This document shows positions 53,745 to 62,256 of a stretch of 64,000 nt of DNA, in pieces (positions within the stretch are counted from its first letter, which is position 1; each line of letters opens with the position of its first letter). The notes under the pieces are model-generated. The model saw only the letters and a program-made list of their open reading frames with translations, did no database searches and had not been told where the DNA came from. The translations under genes were made by a program, and so were the position numbers. This DNA comes from Bradyrhizobium macuxiense (GTDB lineage Bacteria; Pseudomonadota; Alphaproteobacteria; Rhizobiales; Xanthobacteraceae). The stretch lies in contig NZ_LNCU01000088.1 in NCBI RefSeq assembly GCF_001542415.1, positions 1 to 64,000 on the forward strand. Direction: 5' to 3'.

Positions 53745-54406
53745 GATGCGGCACTCCGTTGGTTGTCTTGTGATCGGGCAGTGGCCCTGGACTCGTACCT
53801 GTCGAGGAAGTCTTCCACCGAAAGCTTGCGGAAATCGGGCAGAGCGCGACGAAGTGTCTCATGATCCCAGTCCCACCATGCCAGCGCGGCGAGGCGATTC
53901 GCAATCGCCACTGGGAAGCGCGGCCTGATCGGCCTGGCCGGATTACCGGCAACGATGGTGTAGGCAGGCACGTCCTTGGTGACGACCGCACCGCCGGCGA
54001 TCACGGCTCCGGTTCCGATGGTCCGTCCCGGCAAGATGATCGCACCATGACCGATCCATACGTCATGGCCGATATGCACGTGATGCGCACGTCGCCAGTT
54101 GAAGAAATCGGTGTCGTCACTTTCTCCGGGAAAATAGGCGCTGGCGCGATAGGTGAAATGCGCCTGTGTGGCGCGGTGCATGGGATGGTTGCCCGGATTG
54201 ATTCTGGTCATCGCCGCGATCGAGCAGAACTTTCCGATCGTTGTGTAGGTGATCTGGCTGTCATTCACGACATAGGAGTAATCGTCCATGCTTACTTCGA
54301 GCAGGATCGTGCGCGCCCCAACTTCGGTATAGGTGCCGAGCTTGCTCTCGCGCACCGTCGCGGTGGGATCGACGGTCGGTACGACCGAGAGTGTTTTTCC
54401 GGCCAT
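53741..54406 (-). CDS. Hexapeptide-repeat acetyltransferase of the phosphonate cluster
   Basis: A 221-residue left-handed beta-helix transferase, like those annotated as 'phosphonate metabolism protein, transferase hexapeptide repeat family'. Helix coils are seen in '[19 protein letters not shown]', '[18 protein letters not shown]' and '[20 protein letters not shown]', '[20 protein letters not shown]'. The acetyl-CoA-dependent His is probably in '[11 protein letters not shown]'. It may acetylate an aminophosphonate, in the role PhnO has in E. coli. It heads the leftward operon and diverges from phnC with a Pho-box-like sequence between. Confidence 0.85.
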   Translation of the reverse strand: MAGKTLSVVPTVDPTATVRESKLGTYTEVGARTILLEVSMDDYSYVVNDSQITYTTIGKFCSIAAMTRINPGNHPMHRATQAHFTYRASAYFPGESDDTDFFNWRRAHHVHIGHDVWIGHGAIILPGRTIGTGAVIAGGAVVTKDVPAYTIVAGNPARPIRPRFPVAIANRLAALAWWDWDHETLRRALPDFRKLSVEDFLDRYESRATARSQDNQRSAAS

Positions 54407-54544
54407 CAGGGCCTCCGCAATTATTGGCTTCTGCTCTTGGTTTCCCGGGGAGATGCGTCGTCTTCCCGATGCTCGATGACAGGATCATGACGTTGCGATG
54501 ACGGCGACGGAGGTGGTGTGGACGATCGCCGCACAGCGGCAGCC

Positions 54545-54562
54545 CCGTCACATAACTGTAAA
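54545..54562 (+). promoter_or_regulatory. Pho-box-like sequence upstream of phnC
   Basis: CCGTCAC (54545-54551), 4 bases, then CTGTAAA (54556-54562), close to the PhoB consensus of CTGTCAT repeats with 4-base spacing. It is 46 bases before the phnC start and also in front of the divergent acetyltransferase operon, so it could serve both. Confidence 0.55.
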
Positions 54563-54608
54563 ACAGCAGGGATAGCGATGGCCCAACGCGACGCGGGTGG
54601 AGCATTGC

Positions 54609-55424
54609 ATGCTGGTGGTGGAAGGTCTGACGTGCCGTTTCGGCACAAAAGCCGCGGTCGATAACGCATCATTCTCGATTGCGCCGGGCAGTTTTGTCGG
54701 CGTGATCGGTCGCTCGGGTGCCGGCAAGTCGACGCTGCTGCGGATGATCAACCGCCTCGCCGATCCGACCTCCGGCCGTATCCTGTTCGAAGGAACCGAC
54801 GTCACGGCGCTGCGCGGCAAGGCGCTGCGGCAGTGGCGCGCGCGCTCGGCGATGATCTTTCAGCAATTCAACCTCGTCGGCCGGCTCGACGTTCTGACCA
54901 ACGTGCTGATGGGGCGGCTCGCGGAAATCCCGTCGTGGCGCTCGCTGGCGCAGATGTGGCCGGAGCAGGACAGGGCGCTGGCAATGTCCGCGCTCGAGCA
55001 GTTCGATATCGCCCAACTCGCGGCGCAGCGCGCCGACCAGCTCTCCGGCGGCCAGCAGCAGCGCGTCGCGATCGCCCGCGCGCTGGTGCAGGAACCCGAC
55101 ATCATTCTCGCCGACGAGCCCATCGCATCGCTCGATCCGCGCAATACCAAGATCGTGATGGACGCGCTGCTGCGCATCAACAAGCACTTCGGCATCACCG
55201 TGCTCTGCAACCTGCATTCGCTCGATCTGGCGCGGAGCTATTGCGACCGCCTGATCGGCATGGCGGCAGGCCGCGTGGTGTTCGACGGTCAGCCCGCAAT
55301 GCTGACCGACCATATCGCCCGCGAGCTCTATGACCTCGAGGCGAACGACGTCATGGGCGGGGCGCCATTGCCTGCGCCTGAAGGCGCAACCGTTCCGGCG
55401 CTCGGCACCGCAGCCGCGGCCTGA
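54609..55424 (+). CDS. phnC: Phosphonate ABC transporter ATPase
   Basis: A 271-residue ABC ATPase. Walker A is '[20 protein letters not shown]', the signature '[15 protein letters not shown]', Walker B '[15 protein letters not shown]', and the H-loop is in '[12 protein letters not shown]'. It powers uptake of phosphonates with the PhnD binding protein and the PhnE permeases encoded downstream. ATG at 54609 is used; a GTG at 54597 is possible. It is expected to be induced by phosphate starvation through the Pho-box-like site upstream. Confidence 0.95.
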   Translation: MLVVEGLTCRFGTKAAVDNASFSIAPGSFVGVIGRSGAGKSTLLRMINRLADPTSGRILFEGTDVTALRGKALRQWRARSAMIFQQFNLVGRLDVLTNVLMGRLAEIPSWRSLAQMWPEQDRALAMSALEQFDIAQLAAQRADQLSGGQQQRVAIARALVQEPDIILADEPIASLDPRNTKIVMDALLRINKHFGITVLCNLHSLDLARSYCDRLIGMAAGRVVFDGQPAMLTDHIARELYDLEANDVMGGAPLPAPEGATVPALGTAAAA

Positions 55425-55502
55425 GCGACGCGCAAATTTCCGATCAGACTGGACGGGCATTTCGCCCGGCCAAACAGGCGTACCACAACAAGGGGATTTA
55501 TC

Positions 55503-56432
55503 ATGATCACTCGTCGCACCGTATTGGCCGGCGCAGCCACGCTGGCGTTCGTCGGCTCGGCTTCGGCCTCGGACTGGAAGTCGAAATATCCGGAGATCAC
55601 CTTCGCCGTGATTCCCGCGGAGAACGGTTCCGGCGTCACCGAGCGCTTCGGGCCGTTCGTCAGCTATCTGTCGAAAGAGCTCGGCATCAAGGTGAACCTG
55701 CGTGTCGCCAACGACTACGCGGCCGTGATCGAAGGCCAGCGCGCGGGCAACATCCAGATCGGCTATTACGGTCCGGCGTCGTTCTCGCGCGCCCTGCTGA
55801 CCGGCGTGAAGACCGATGCTTTCGTCATCGACGTCAATGCCGACGGCTCGAAGGGCTACTATTCGGTGTTCTACGTGCTCGCCAAGAGCCCGTACCGGAA
55901 GGTCGAGGACCTTAAGGGCAAGAATCTCGGCCTGGTCGATCCCAACTCGACCTCCGGCAACAACATGCCGCGCTTCAAGCTGAACCAGATGGGCATCGAG
56001 CCGGACAGCTTCTTCTCCAAGGTGATCTTCACCGGCAGCCACGAGAACGCCGTGCTGGCGCTGGCGCAGGGCACCGTCGACGTCGCCGCCAACTGGTGGA
56101 ACGCGGACGATGACTCCAACCTCACGCGCATGCTCAACAAGAACATGGTGAAGTCGAGCGATGGCACGCCGCTGAAGAAGGAAGACTTCCGCATCATCTC
56201 GAAGTCCGACCTCATCATCAACTCGCCCTACGCCTATCTCCGTGACCTCCCCGATGACATGAAGGCCGCGATCAAGCAGGCGTTCCTCGATGCCGACAAG
56301 AAGGATCCGGAAGCCTTCAAGAAGCTCTCCGACGGCAAGAACCAGCCGTGGCAGCCGATCACCAACGCCGACTACGACAAGACCATCGAGCTGATCAAGT
56401 TCGTCGACAATCTGCGCAAGAAGGCGTCCTGA
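55503..56432 (+). CDS. phnD: Phosphonate-binding periplasmic protein
   Basis: A 309-residue protein with a short signal peptide ending 'GSASASDW'. The mature protein opens with 'KYPEITFAVIPAENGSGVTE' and has 'IQIGYYGPASFSRALL' and 'PNSTSGNNMPRFKLNQMGIE', typical of PhnD and of phosphite/phosphonate binding proteins. It captures alkylphosphonates in the periplasm for the PhnC/PhnE transporter. A terminator-like hairpin follows, which would make its transcript more abundant than that of the permeases. Confidence 0.95.
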   Translation: MITRRTVLAGAATLAFVGSASASDWKSKYPEITFAVIPAENGSGVTERFGPFVSYLSKELGIKVNLRVANDYAAVIEGQRAGNIQIGYYGPASFSRALLTGVKTDAFVIDVNADGSKGYYSVFYVLAKSPYRKVEDLKGKNLGLVDPNSTSGNNMPRFKLNQMGIEPDSFFSKVIFTGSHENAVLALAQGTVDVAANWWNADDDSNLTRMLNKNMVKSSDGTPLKKEDFRIISKSDLIINSPYAYLRDLPDDMKAAIKQAFLDADKKDPEAFKKLSDGKNQPWQPITNADYDKTIELIKFVDNLRKKAS

Positions 56433-56448
56433 TCGCGCGTATTGATTT

Positions 56449-56476
56449 GGGCCGGGTCCTGTGACCCGGCCCTTTT
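56449..56476 (+). terminator. Terminator hairpin between phnD and phnE
   Basis: GGGCCGGGTC (56449-56458) and GACCCGGCCC (56463-56472) make a perfect 10-base stem with a 4-base loop, directly followed by TTTT. It has the form of an intrinsic terminator inside the operon, able to stop or attenuate transcription after the binding-protein gene. Confidence 0.75.
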
Positions 56477-56509
56477 CCGTTTATTTCTCGAGCAGATTGG
56501 CCTTCGTCG

Positions 56510-57394
56510 ATGGCGACCGCCGTATCCACCCTTCCTGCGCAGCAGCTGGCGGCGCTGAACGACGCCTACCGCAAGGCGGTCGCGCGCAAGCGGCTGAAGG
56601 CGACGCTGGCAGTCGCGGTGTTCTGCGCGGCGTTGCTGATCGCGGCGCTCGGCGCCGAGGTGAATCTGCGCACGCTGTTCACTTACTTCGGCAATTTCGT
56701 CAGCTATTTCGACCGTATCCTCACGCTCGATTCCGGCGCGCGGGTCTGGACCAACCCGGTCGAGTGGTTCTGGGGCTGGAAGAAATGGTTAAAGCTGCTC
56801 GGCGAGACGCTGCTGATCAGCTATGTCGGCACGCTGATCGGCGCGGTGTTCGCCTTCGCGCTGAATTTCTTCGCGGCGCAAAACACCTCGCCGGCGCCAT
56901 GGCTGCGCTTTGTGGTCCGGCGGCTGCTTGAATTCGCCCGCACCGTGCCCGGCATCGTGTTCGCGCTGATCTTCGTGATCGCCTTCGGTCTCGGTCCGAT
57001 GGCCGGCGTGCTCGCGATCGCGATCCATTCCACCGGCGCGCTCGGCAAGTTGTTCGCCGAGATCGTCGAGAATGCGGACATGAAGCCGGTCGAGGGCATC
57101 CGCTCCACCGGCGCGAGCTGGCTGTCCTGCATGCGCTTCGCCGTCCTGCCGCAAGTGTCGGCGGGCTATGCCAGCTACGCGCTGCTGCGGTTCGAGATCA
57201 ACGTCCGCGAGGCCTCCGTCATGGGCTTCGTCGGTGCCGGCGGCATCGGCCAGGAGCTCGTGGTGGCGATCCGCAAGTTCTACTATTCCGATGTCAGCGC
57301 CATCCTCGTGATGGTCATCGTCACGGTGTTCATCATCGATATCTCGACAGGCTGGCTGCGCGCCCGGCTGTTCGGCAAGGAGACCCGCCGATGA
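56510..57394 (+). CDS. phnE: Phosphonate ABC permease, first copy
   Basis: A 294-residue permease with about six membrane segments. 'ETLLISYVGTLIGAVFAFAL' opens the core, 'IVFALIFVIAFGLGPMAGVL' follows, and the coupling loop 'RSTGASWLSCMRFAVLPQVS' contacts PhnC. The C terminus ends with an inner-membrane helix near 'LVMVIVTVFIIDISTGWL'. It is cotranscribed with a second phnE, overlapping it by 4 bases, and the two form a heterodimeric channel for phosphonates. Confidence 0.93.
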   Translation: MATAVSTLPAQQLAALNDAYRKAVARKRLKATLAVAVFCAALLIAALGAEVNLRTLFTYFGNFVSYFDRILTLDSGARVWTNPVEWFWGWKKWLKLLGETLLISYVGTLIGAVFAFALNFFAAQNTSPAPWLRFVVRRLLEFARTVPGIVFALIFVIAFGLGPMAGVLAIAIHSTGALGKLFAEIVENADMKPVEGIRSTGASWLSCMRFAVLPQVSAGYASYALLRFEINVREASVMGFVGAGGIGQELVVAIRKFYYSDVSAILVMVIVTVFIIDISTGWLRARLFGKETRR

Positions 57395-58239
57395 GCCAGC
57401 TGCCGAAGCCGAACACGGGCGAGCTGCGCGAGAAGTACCCGGACGTCTTCGACCGCCCGGCCTCGGCGCGGCTGGCGATGCCGGCGATGATCGCGGCCGC
57501 GCTCGCGGTCTTCGTGTTCGGCCTGGTCGATCTCGACTTCTCGCCGACGAAGCTGATCACGGGGATCAGCCAGCTCGGCTGGATCACCATGATGATGATC
57601 CCGCCGAATCCCGGCTCGTCGTTCCCGCTTTACATGCAGGCGCTCGGCGAGACGCTGTCGATCGCGTTGCTCGGCACCACGCTCGCGGCGGTGATGGCGC
57701 TGCCAGTCAGCTTGTTGGCGGCACGCAACATCATCCCGTCGAACCTGATCCGCTTTCCGGTGCGCCGCTTCCTGGATTCGATCCGCGGCATCGATACGCT
57801 GATCTGGGCGCTGGTCTGGATCAACGTCGTCGGCTTGGGTCCGTTCGCCGGCGTGCTGGCGATCGCGGTGTCTGACTTCGGCGCGTTCGGCAAGTTGTTC
57901 TCCGAAGCTATCGAGGCCGCCGACCGCAAGCAGGTCGAGGGCATTCGCGCCTCCGGCGGCAACGCGCTGCACGAGATCCGCTTCGGTCTGTTGCCGCAGG
58001 TGCTGCCGGTCATTGCGGGCCAAGTGCTCTATTTCATCGAGTCGAACACGCGCTCCGCCACCATTATCGGCATCGTCGGCGCCGGCGGCATCGGCCTGCA
58101 GCTCGCCGAGCAAATCCGCGTGCTGGAGTGGCAGCATGTATCGTTCCTGATCCTGATGATCCTGATCGCGGTTGCCGTGATCGACTTCATCTCGGGCAAG
58201 CTGCGTTTCGCCATCATCGGGCAAAGAGCGGTCGCCTGA
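57391..58239 (+). CDS. phnE: Phosphonate ABC permease, second copy
   Basis: A 282-residue permease homologous to the preceding one. It has 'ETLSIALLGTTLAAVMALPV', 'IDTLIWALVWINVVGLGPFA' and the coupling loop 'RASGGNALHEIRFGLLPQVL'. It follows the first phnE with a 4-base overlap. The paired phnE genes are the usual layout in rhizobial phosphonate operons and differ from E. coli, which has one. Confidence 0.93.
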   Translation: MSQLPKPNTGELREKYPDVFDRPASARLAMPAMIAAALAVFVFGLVDLDFSPTKLITGISQLGWITMMMIPPNPGSSFPLYMQALGETLSIALLGTTLAAVMALPVSLLAARNIIPSNLIRFPVRRFLDSIRGIDTLIWALVWINVVGLGPFAGVLAIAVSDFGAFGKLFSEAIEAADRKQVEGIRASGGNALHEIRFGLLPQVLPVIAGQVLYFIESNTRSATIIGIVGAGGIGLQLAEQIRVLEWQHVSFLILMILIAVAVIDFISGKLRFAIIGQRAVA

Positions 58240-58340
58240 CGGGGTGGCAAAGGCGCGCAACGCCGAGCCCACCATTCTGGCGCCGTGCGCGGGAAGGTGG
58301 GCACACTTCCGCCTTCGCTCCTCGAGAGGTGGCGGACAAC
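58240..58340. repeat. Dispersed palindromic repeat between phnE and phnF
   Basis: GGTGGCAAAGGCGC with a following GCCCACCATTCT core, then GGTGGGCACACTTCC, an inverted unit of the same family as 37391-37480. It fills the gap between the convergent phnE and phnF genes. Confidence 0.7.
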
Positions 58341-58363
58341 TCACTTAGTCCGCCTCGCAGATA

Positions 58364-59089
58364 TCAACTGTTCTCGATCAGGAATTCGACCCGCTCCGCG
58401 GCAAAGCGCGAGCGCTTGGTGAGGAGCGGCTTGGCTGCGGTGTCCACATCAGTGGAATCGACGACAAGCACGGCATGGCCCAGCGTGAGATCGAGCCGCG
58501 CGGCGTCGGTGGCGTCGACAATCGCTCCGGTGATCCGGGTCGAGGAGCGCCGGTAATCCCTGATATCGTAATGCGCCAGCAGCTTCGTCATCGAGCGGAC
58601 GTTGGCGAACACGCTGCCGGCATCGGGAAAGCGCTCGGCGGAGAGCCAGGTAGTGGAGACGCAGATCGGAGTACGGTCGGCGAGCCGGACCGACTCGATC
58701 CGGATCAGCGGGGCGCCGATCTTCAAGCTCAGCTCGCGCGCGATCTCCCGGGTGGCGACGTCGTCCCTTGCGTCGATCAGCTTGCCGCGCGGCTCGTGCC
58801 CGCCGGCGCCGACGATCTCGGAAAATCGCGTGCGTGAGTGCAGGGGATAGGCGAGGCGCTGCGCCTCGACATAGGTTCCGCTGCCGCGCTCGGCGCGGAC
58901 CAGGCCGCGCTCGGCAAGTGCTGCAAGTGCGCGCCGCACGGTATGGCGGTTGACCCGGTAGGTCTCCGCGATCTCCATCTCGCTGGGCAGCTTTTCGCCG
59001 GCGATGAAGCGGCCGTCAGCGATGCCGCGCTCGATGCCGTCGGCGACCTGCCGCCACAAGGCGACGCCGGAACTTTCTTGCATGCTCAT
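58364..59089 (-). CDS. phnF: GntR-family phosphonate repressor
   Basis: A 241-residue regulator: N-terminal GntR winged helix (about 10-75, 'LPSEMEIAETYRVNRHTVRR', 'ALAALAERGLVRAERGSGTY') and C-terminal UTRA ligand domain (about 95-235, 'APLIRIESVRLADRTPICVS'). PhnF proteins repress phosphonate genes. A perfect palindrome lies 58 bases upstream of its start, in front of the divergent phnG operon. It is thus likely to control phnGHIJKLM and itself. It is convergent with the phnE genes. Confidence 0.92.
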   Translation of the reverse strand: MSMQESSGVALWRQVADGIERGIADGRFIAGEKLPSEMEIAETYRVNRHTVRRALAALAERGLVRAERGSGTYVEAQRLAYPLHSRTRFSEIVGAGGHEPRGKLIDARDDVATREIARELSLKIGAPLIRIESVRLADRTPICVSTTWLSAERFPDAGSVFANVRSMTKLLAHYDIRDYRRSSTRITGAIVDATDAARLDLTLGHAVLVVDSTDVDTAAKPLLTKRSRFAAERVEFLIENS

Positions 59090-59116
59090 GGCGCGGTGAT
59101 ACCAGAAATCTTCGAT

Positions 59117-59134
59117 TTGTCACGAAACAGTCAT
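59117..59134 (+). promoter_or_regulatory. Pho-box-like sequence upstream of phnG
   Basis: TTGTCAC (59117-59123), 4 bases, then CAGTCAT (59128-59134): each half matches 6 of 7 bases of the CTGTCAT/C repeat with the correct spacing. It is 60 bases before phnG and 13 bases from the PhnF palindrome. Confidence 0.65.
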
Positions 59135-59146
59135 GGCGTTCCGTTA

Positions 59147-59176
59147 TCAAGTTGTCTATTAACATAGACAACTTGA
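59147..59176. promoter_or_regulatory. Palindromic PhnF operator
   Basis: CAAGTTGTCTAT (59148-59159) and ATAGACAACTTG (59164-59175) are perfect arms, extended by one pair at each side, around a 4-base TAAC centre. The GTCTA...TAGAC core fits operators of the HutC-type GntR proteins, to which PhnF belongs. It lies between phnF and phnG. Confidence 0.75.
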
Positions 59177-59193
59177 ATCGAGCAAGGTTGCCC

Positions 59194-59655
59194 ATGAGTT
59201 CGTCCGGACAGAACAGCAAAGAGGCGCAGCGCAAGGCCGCAATGGCGGTGCTGGCGCATTCCGGCGCTGCCGAGATCGCGGGGCGATTGCAGCAGATCGC
59301 GGTGCCTGCGCATGAAAACCTCCGCGAGCCCGAGAACGGCCTGGTGATGCTGCGCGGCCGGGTCGGCGGCGACGGCGCACCATTCAATCTTGGCGAGGCG
59401 ACGGTGTCGCGTGCCGCGGTGCGGCTCGCGACCGGCGAGGTCGGCTTCGGCTACACGCTCGGCCGCGATGCGCAGAAGGCGCAAATGATCGCGCTGTGCG
59501 ACGCCATGGTGCAGTCGGCGCAATTCGCCGATGAGGTGGAAGCGAAGGTGGTTGCGCCGTTGCGCGCAGCCATGATCGCCGAACGCAGCCGCAAGGCCGC
59601 GGAGACCGCGGCAACGCGGGTCGATTTCTACACGATGGTACGCGGTGAGGGATGA
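59194..59655 (+). CDS. phnG: C-P lyase core subunit PhnG
   Basis: A 153-residue protein, close to the E. coli PhnG length of 150. 'ENGLVMLRGRVGGDGAPFNL' and 'GEATVSRAAVRLATGEVGFG' are conserved, as is the C-terminal 'RVDFYTMVRGE'. With PhnH, PhnI and PhnJ it forms the core complex that attaches the phosphonate to ribose triphosphate. ATG at 59194 is preferred to a TTG at 59152, which would lie within the PhnF operator. Confidence 0.95.
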   Translation: MSSSGQNSKEAQRKAAMAVLAHSGAAEIAGRLQQIAVPAHENLREPENGLVMLRGRVGGDGAPFNLGEATVSRAAVRLATGEVGFGYTLGRDAQKAQMIALCDAMVQSAQFADEVEAKVVAPLRAAMIAERSRKAAETAATRVDFYTMVRGEG

Positions 59656-59659
59656 TGCG

Positions 59660-60268
59660 ATGACCACGGTTGCCGAATTACCCGCAGGCTTTGCCGACAA
59701 GGTGTTGTCGGCGCAATCGACCTTCCGCTCGGTGATGGATGCGATGGCGCGCCCGGGCAGCATCCAGCGCGTCACGGCGAGTGCGGGAACGCCCGCCGGC
59801 ATGATGCGCGGGTCGGCTGCGATCGCGCTGACGCTGTTCGATCACGACACGCCGATCTGGCTCGATGCCGCGATGTCGGCGACGCCAGATGTGGCGAGGT
59901 GGCTGAAATTCCACACCAGCGCGCCGGTGATCGCGGATTCCTCGATCGCGAGCTTCGCGCTGGTCGGCAATCCGGCGAACTTGCCGGCACTCGATCATTT
60001 CGCGTTCGGCAGCAACGAATATCCTGACAGGTCGACCACACTGATCCTGCAGGTCGACAGTCTCGCGCATGGGCCGGCCTTCGAGCTGAAGGGGCCGGGC
60101 ATCGAAGGCACGGCGCTGCTGCAGGCGATGATCCGGCCGCGCGACCTGTTCGCACGGCTCTCGATCAACGAAGCCCTGTTCCCGCGCGGCATCGATGTCG
60201 TGCTGGTCCATGACGATGTCATTGTTGCGATCCCCCGCACCACGCGGCTGGTCGCAAGCGGAGTGTAA
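59660..60268 (+). CDS. phnH: C-P lyase core subunit PhnH
   Basis: A 202-residue protein from ATG 59660 (E. coli PhnH is 194). Conserved features are 'FADKVLSAQSTFRSVMDAMA' near the N terminus, 'ALTLFDHDTPIWLDAAM' and 'LPALDHFAFGSNEYPDRSTT'. It is part of the PhnGHIJ core. It is 4 bases behind phnG. Confidence 0.95.
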   Translation: MTTVAELPAGFADKVLSAQSTFRSVMDAMARPGSIQRVTASAGTPAGMMRGSAAIALTLFDHDTPIWLDAAMSATPDVARWLKFHTSAPVIADSSIASFALVGNPANLPALDHFAFGSNEYPDRSTTLILQVDSLAHGPAFELKGPGIEGTALLQAMIRPRDLFARLSINEALFPRGIDVVLVHDDVIVAIPRTTRLVASGV

Positions 60269-60271
60269 GCG

Positions 60272-61375
60272 ATGTATGTAGCCGTCAAGGGAGGCGAACG
60301 CGCCATCGAGAACGCTCACCGCCTGCTCGCGCATGAGCGGCGCGGCGACCGCGATGTGGCCGAAGTGTCGCTGGCGCAGATCTCCGAACAGCTCTCGCTC
60401 GGCGTCGACCGCGTCATGACCGAAGGCTCGCTCTACGATCGTGAGCTCGCGGCGCTCGCGATCAAGCAGGCGCGCGGCGACATGATCGAGGCGATCTTCC
60501 TAGTCCGCGCCTTCCGCGCCACGCTGCCGCGCTTCGGCGCCACCGAGCCGGTCAACACCGGCGAGATGCAGGTGCGGCGTCGCATCTCCTCGACCTTCAA
60601 GGACATTCCGGGCGGCCAGATCCTGGGGCCGACCTTCGACTACACCCATCGCCTGCTTGATCCGCAGCTGGCCGAAGGGTTCGTGCCGGAGCAGCCGTTG
60701 ACGGCGGAGGCGTTGCAGGCGGCGACGCCACGCGTGACCGACATCCTCGGCCGCGACGGCCTGATCGAAGGCTCGCCGCAAGCCGATGCCGACGCGCCGG
60801 TCGGCGACCTCACCCGCGAGCCGCTGAACTTCCCGGCCGATCGCGATCTGCGGCTGCAAAACCTGGCGCGTGGCGACGAGGGCTTCCTGCTCGCGCTCGG
60901 CTATTCGACCCAGCGCGGCTACGGCCGCAACCATCCGTTCGCCGGCGAGATACGTTTCGGCGAGGTCGAGGTCGAGTTCTTCGCCGAGGACGCCGGGTTC
61001 GCCGTGCCGCTCGGCTCGATCGAGCTGACCGAGTGCCAGATGGTGAACCAGTTCAAGGGCTCGGCGAACGAAGCGCCGTGTTTTACCCGCGGCTATGGCC
61101 TGGCCTTCGGGCAGAGCGAGCGCAAGACCATGTCGATGGCTCTGGTCGATCGCGCTCTGCGCGCGCGTGAACTTGACGAGGAAGCGACGTCGCCGGCGCA
61201 GGACGAGGAGTTCGTGATGTCGCACTCCGACAATGTGCAGGCGACCGGCTTCGTCGAGCATCTGAAGCTGCCGCACTATGTCGACTTCCATTCGGAGCTC
61301 GGCCTGCTGCGTAAGTTGCGGCAGGAATTCGCCGAGGCGAACGAGGCTCCCGAAATGCAGGAGGCCGCAGAATGA
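60272..61375 (+). CDS. phnI: C-P lyase nucleosidase subunit PhnI
   Basis: A 367-residue protein (E. coli 354). It carries 'MYVAVKGGERAIENAHRLLA' at the N terminus and 'RVMTEGSLYDRELAALAIKQ', 'RRISSTFKDIPGGQILGPTF' and 'ACFTRGYGLAFGQSERKTMS'-like conserved segments. PhnI removes the adenine of ATP and, with PhnGHL, makes ribose 1-phosphonate 5-triphosphate. It overlaps phnJ by 4 bases. Confidence 0.96.
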   Translation: MYVAVKGGERAIENAHRLLAHERRGDRDVAEVSLAQISEQLSLGVDRVMTEGSLYDRELAALAIKQARGDMIEAIFLVRAFRATLPRFGATEPVNTGEMQVRRRISSTFKDIPGGQILGPTFDYTHRLLDPQLAEGFVPEQPLTAEALQAATPRVTDILGRDGLIEGSPQADADAPVGDLTREPLNFPADRDLRLQNLARGDEGFLLALGYSTQRGYGRNHPFAGEIRFGEVEVEFFAEDAGFAVPLGSIELTECQMVNQFKGSANEAPCFTRGYGLAFGQSERKTMSMALVDRALRARELDEEATSPAQDEEFVMSHSDNVQATGFVEHLKLPHYVDFHSELGLLRKLRQEFAEANEAPEMQEAAE

Positions 61376-62256
61376 ACGCGCCGACTTACAACTTCGCTTA
61401 TCTGGACGAACAGACCAAGCGGATGATTCGCCGCGCGATCCTGAAGGCGATCGCGATTCCCGGCTACCAGGTGCCGTTCGCCAGCCGCGAGATGCCGATG
61501 CCCTATGGCTGGGGCACCGGCGGCGTGCAGGTGACGGCGGCGATCCTGGGGCCGCAGGACGTGCTGAAGGTGATCGACCAGGGTTCGGACGACACCACCA
61601 ACGCGATCTCGATCCGCAAATTCTTCGGCAAGACCGCGGGCGTGGAGACCACGACCTCGACCACCGACGCGACCGTGATCCAGACTCGGCACCGCATTCC
61701 CGAGGCGCCGCTGCATGCGGGGCAGGTACTGGTCTATCAGGTGCCGATCCCGGAGCCCCTGCGCTTCCTCGAGCCGCGCGAGACAGAGACGCGGCGCATG
61801 CACGCGCTCGCCGAATACGGCCTGATGCACGTCAAGCTCTACGAGGACATCGCACGCTTCGGCCACATCGCCACCGCCTACGCCTATCCGGTTAAGGTGA
61901 ACGCGCGCTACGTGATGGACCCGTCGCCGACGCCGAAATTCGACAATCCGAAGATGGACAATTGCCCGGCGTTGCAGCTGTTCGGCGCCGGCCGCGAGAA
62001 GCGCATCTACGCGATCCCACCTTACACCACGGTGGTCTCGCTCGATTTCGAGGACCATCCGTTCACGCGCTACCGCTTCGATGCGCCATGCGCGCTGTGC
62101 GGCGCCGCCGATTCCTATCTCGACGAGATCGTCACCGACGACAAGGGTGGACGGATGTTCGTTTGCTCGGACACCGATTTCTGCGAGCAGCGCCAGGCGG
62201 CCGGCCATCACGGCGCGCTGAGCGCGGCGCCGCACAAGGAGAAGGCGCATGTCTGA
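61372..62256 (+). CDS. phnJ: C-P lyase radical-SAM subunit PhnJ
   Basis: A 294-residue protein. The unusual cluster ligands are complete: 'CALCGAADSYLDE' gives C-x2-C, and after 21 further residues comes the third Cys ('FVCSDTDFC'), with the catalytic Cys 5 residues later, the same spacing as E. coli PhnJ (241, 244, 266, 272). A Gly needed for the radical is present in 'MPYGWGTGGVQV'. This is the enzyme that breaks the carbon-phosphorus bond. It overlaps phnI and phnK. Confidence 0.97.
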   Translation: MNAPTYNFAYLDEQTKRMIRRAILKAIAIPGYQVPFASREMPMPYGWGTGGVQVTAAILGPQDVLKVIDQGSDDTTNAISIRKFFGKTAGVETTTSTTDATVIQTRHRIPEAPLHAGQVLVYQVPIPEPLRFLEPRETETRRMHALAEYGLMHVKLYEDIARFGHIATAYAYPVKVNARYVMDPSPTPKFDNPKMDNCPALQLFGAGREKRIYAIPPYTTVVSLDFEDHPFTRYRFDAPCALCGAADSYLDEIVTDDKGGRMFVCSDTDFCEQRQAAGHHGALSAAPHKEKAHV

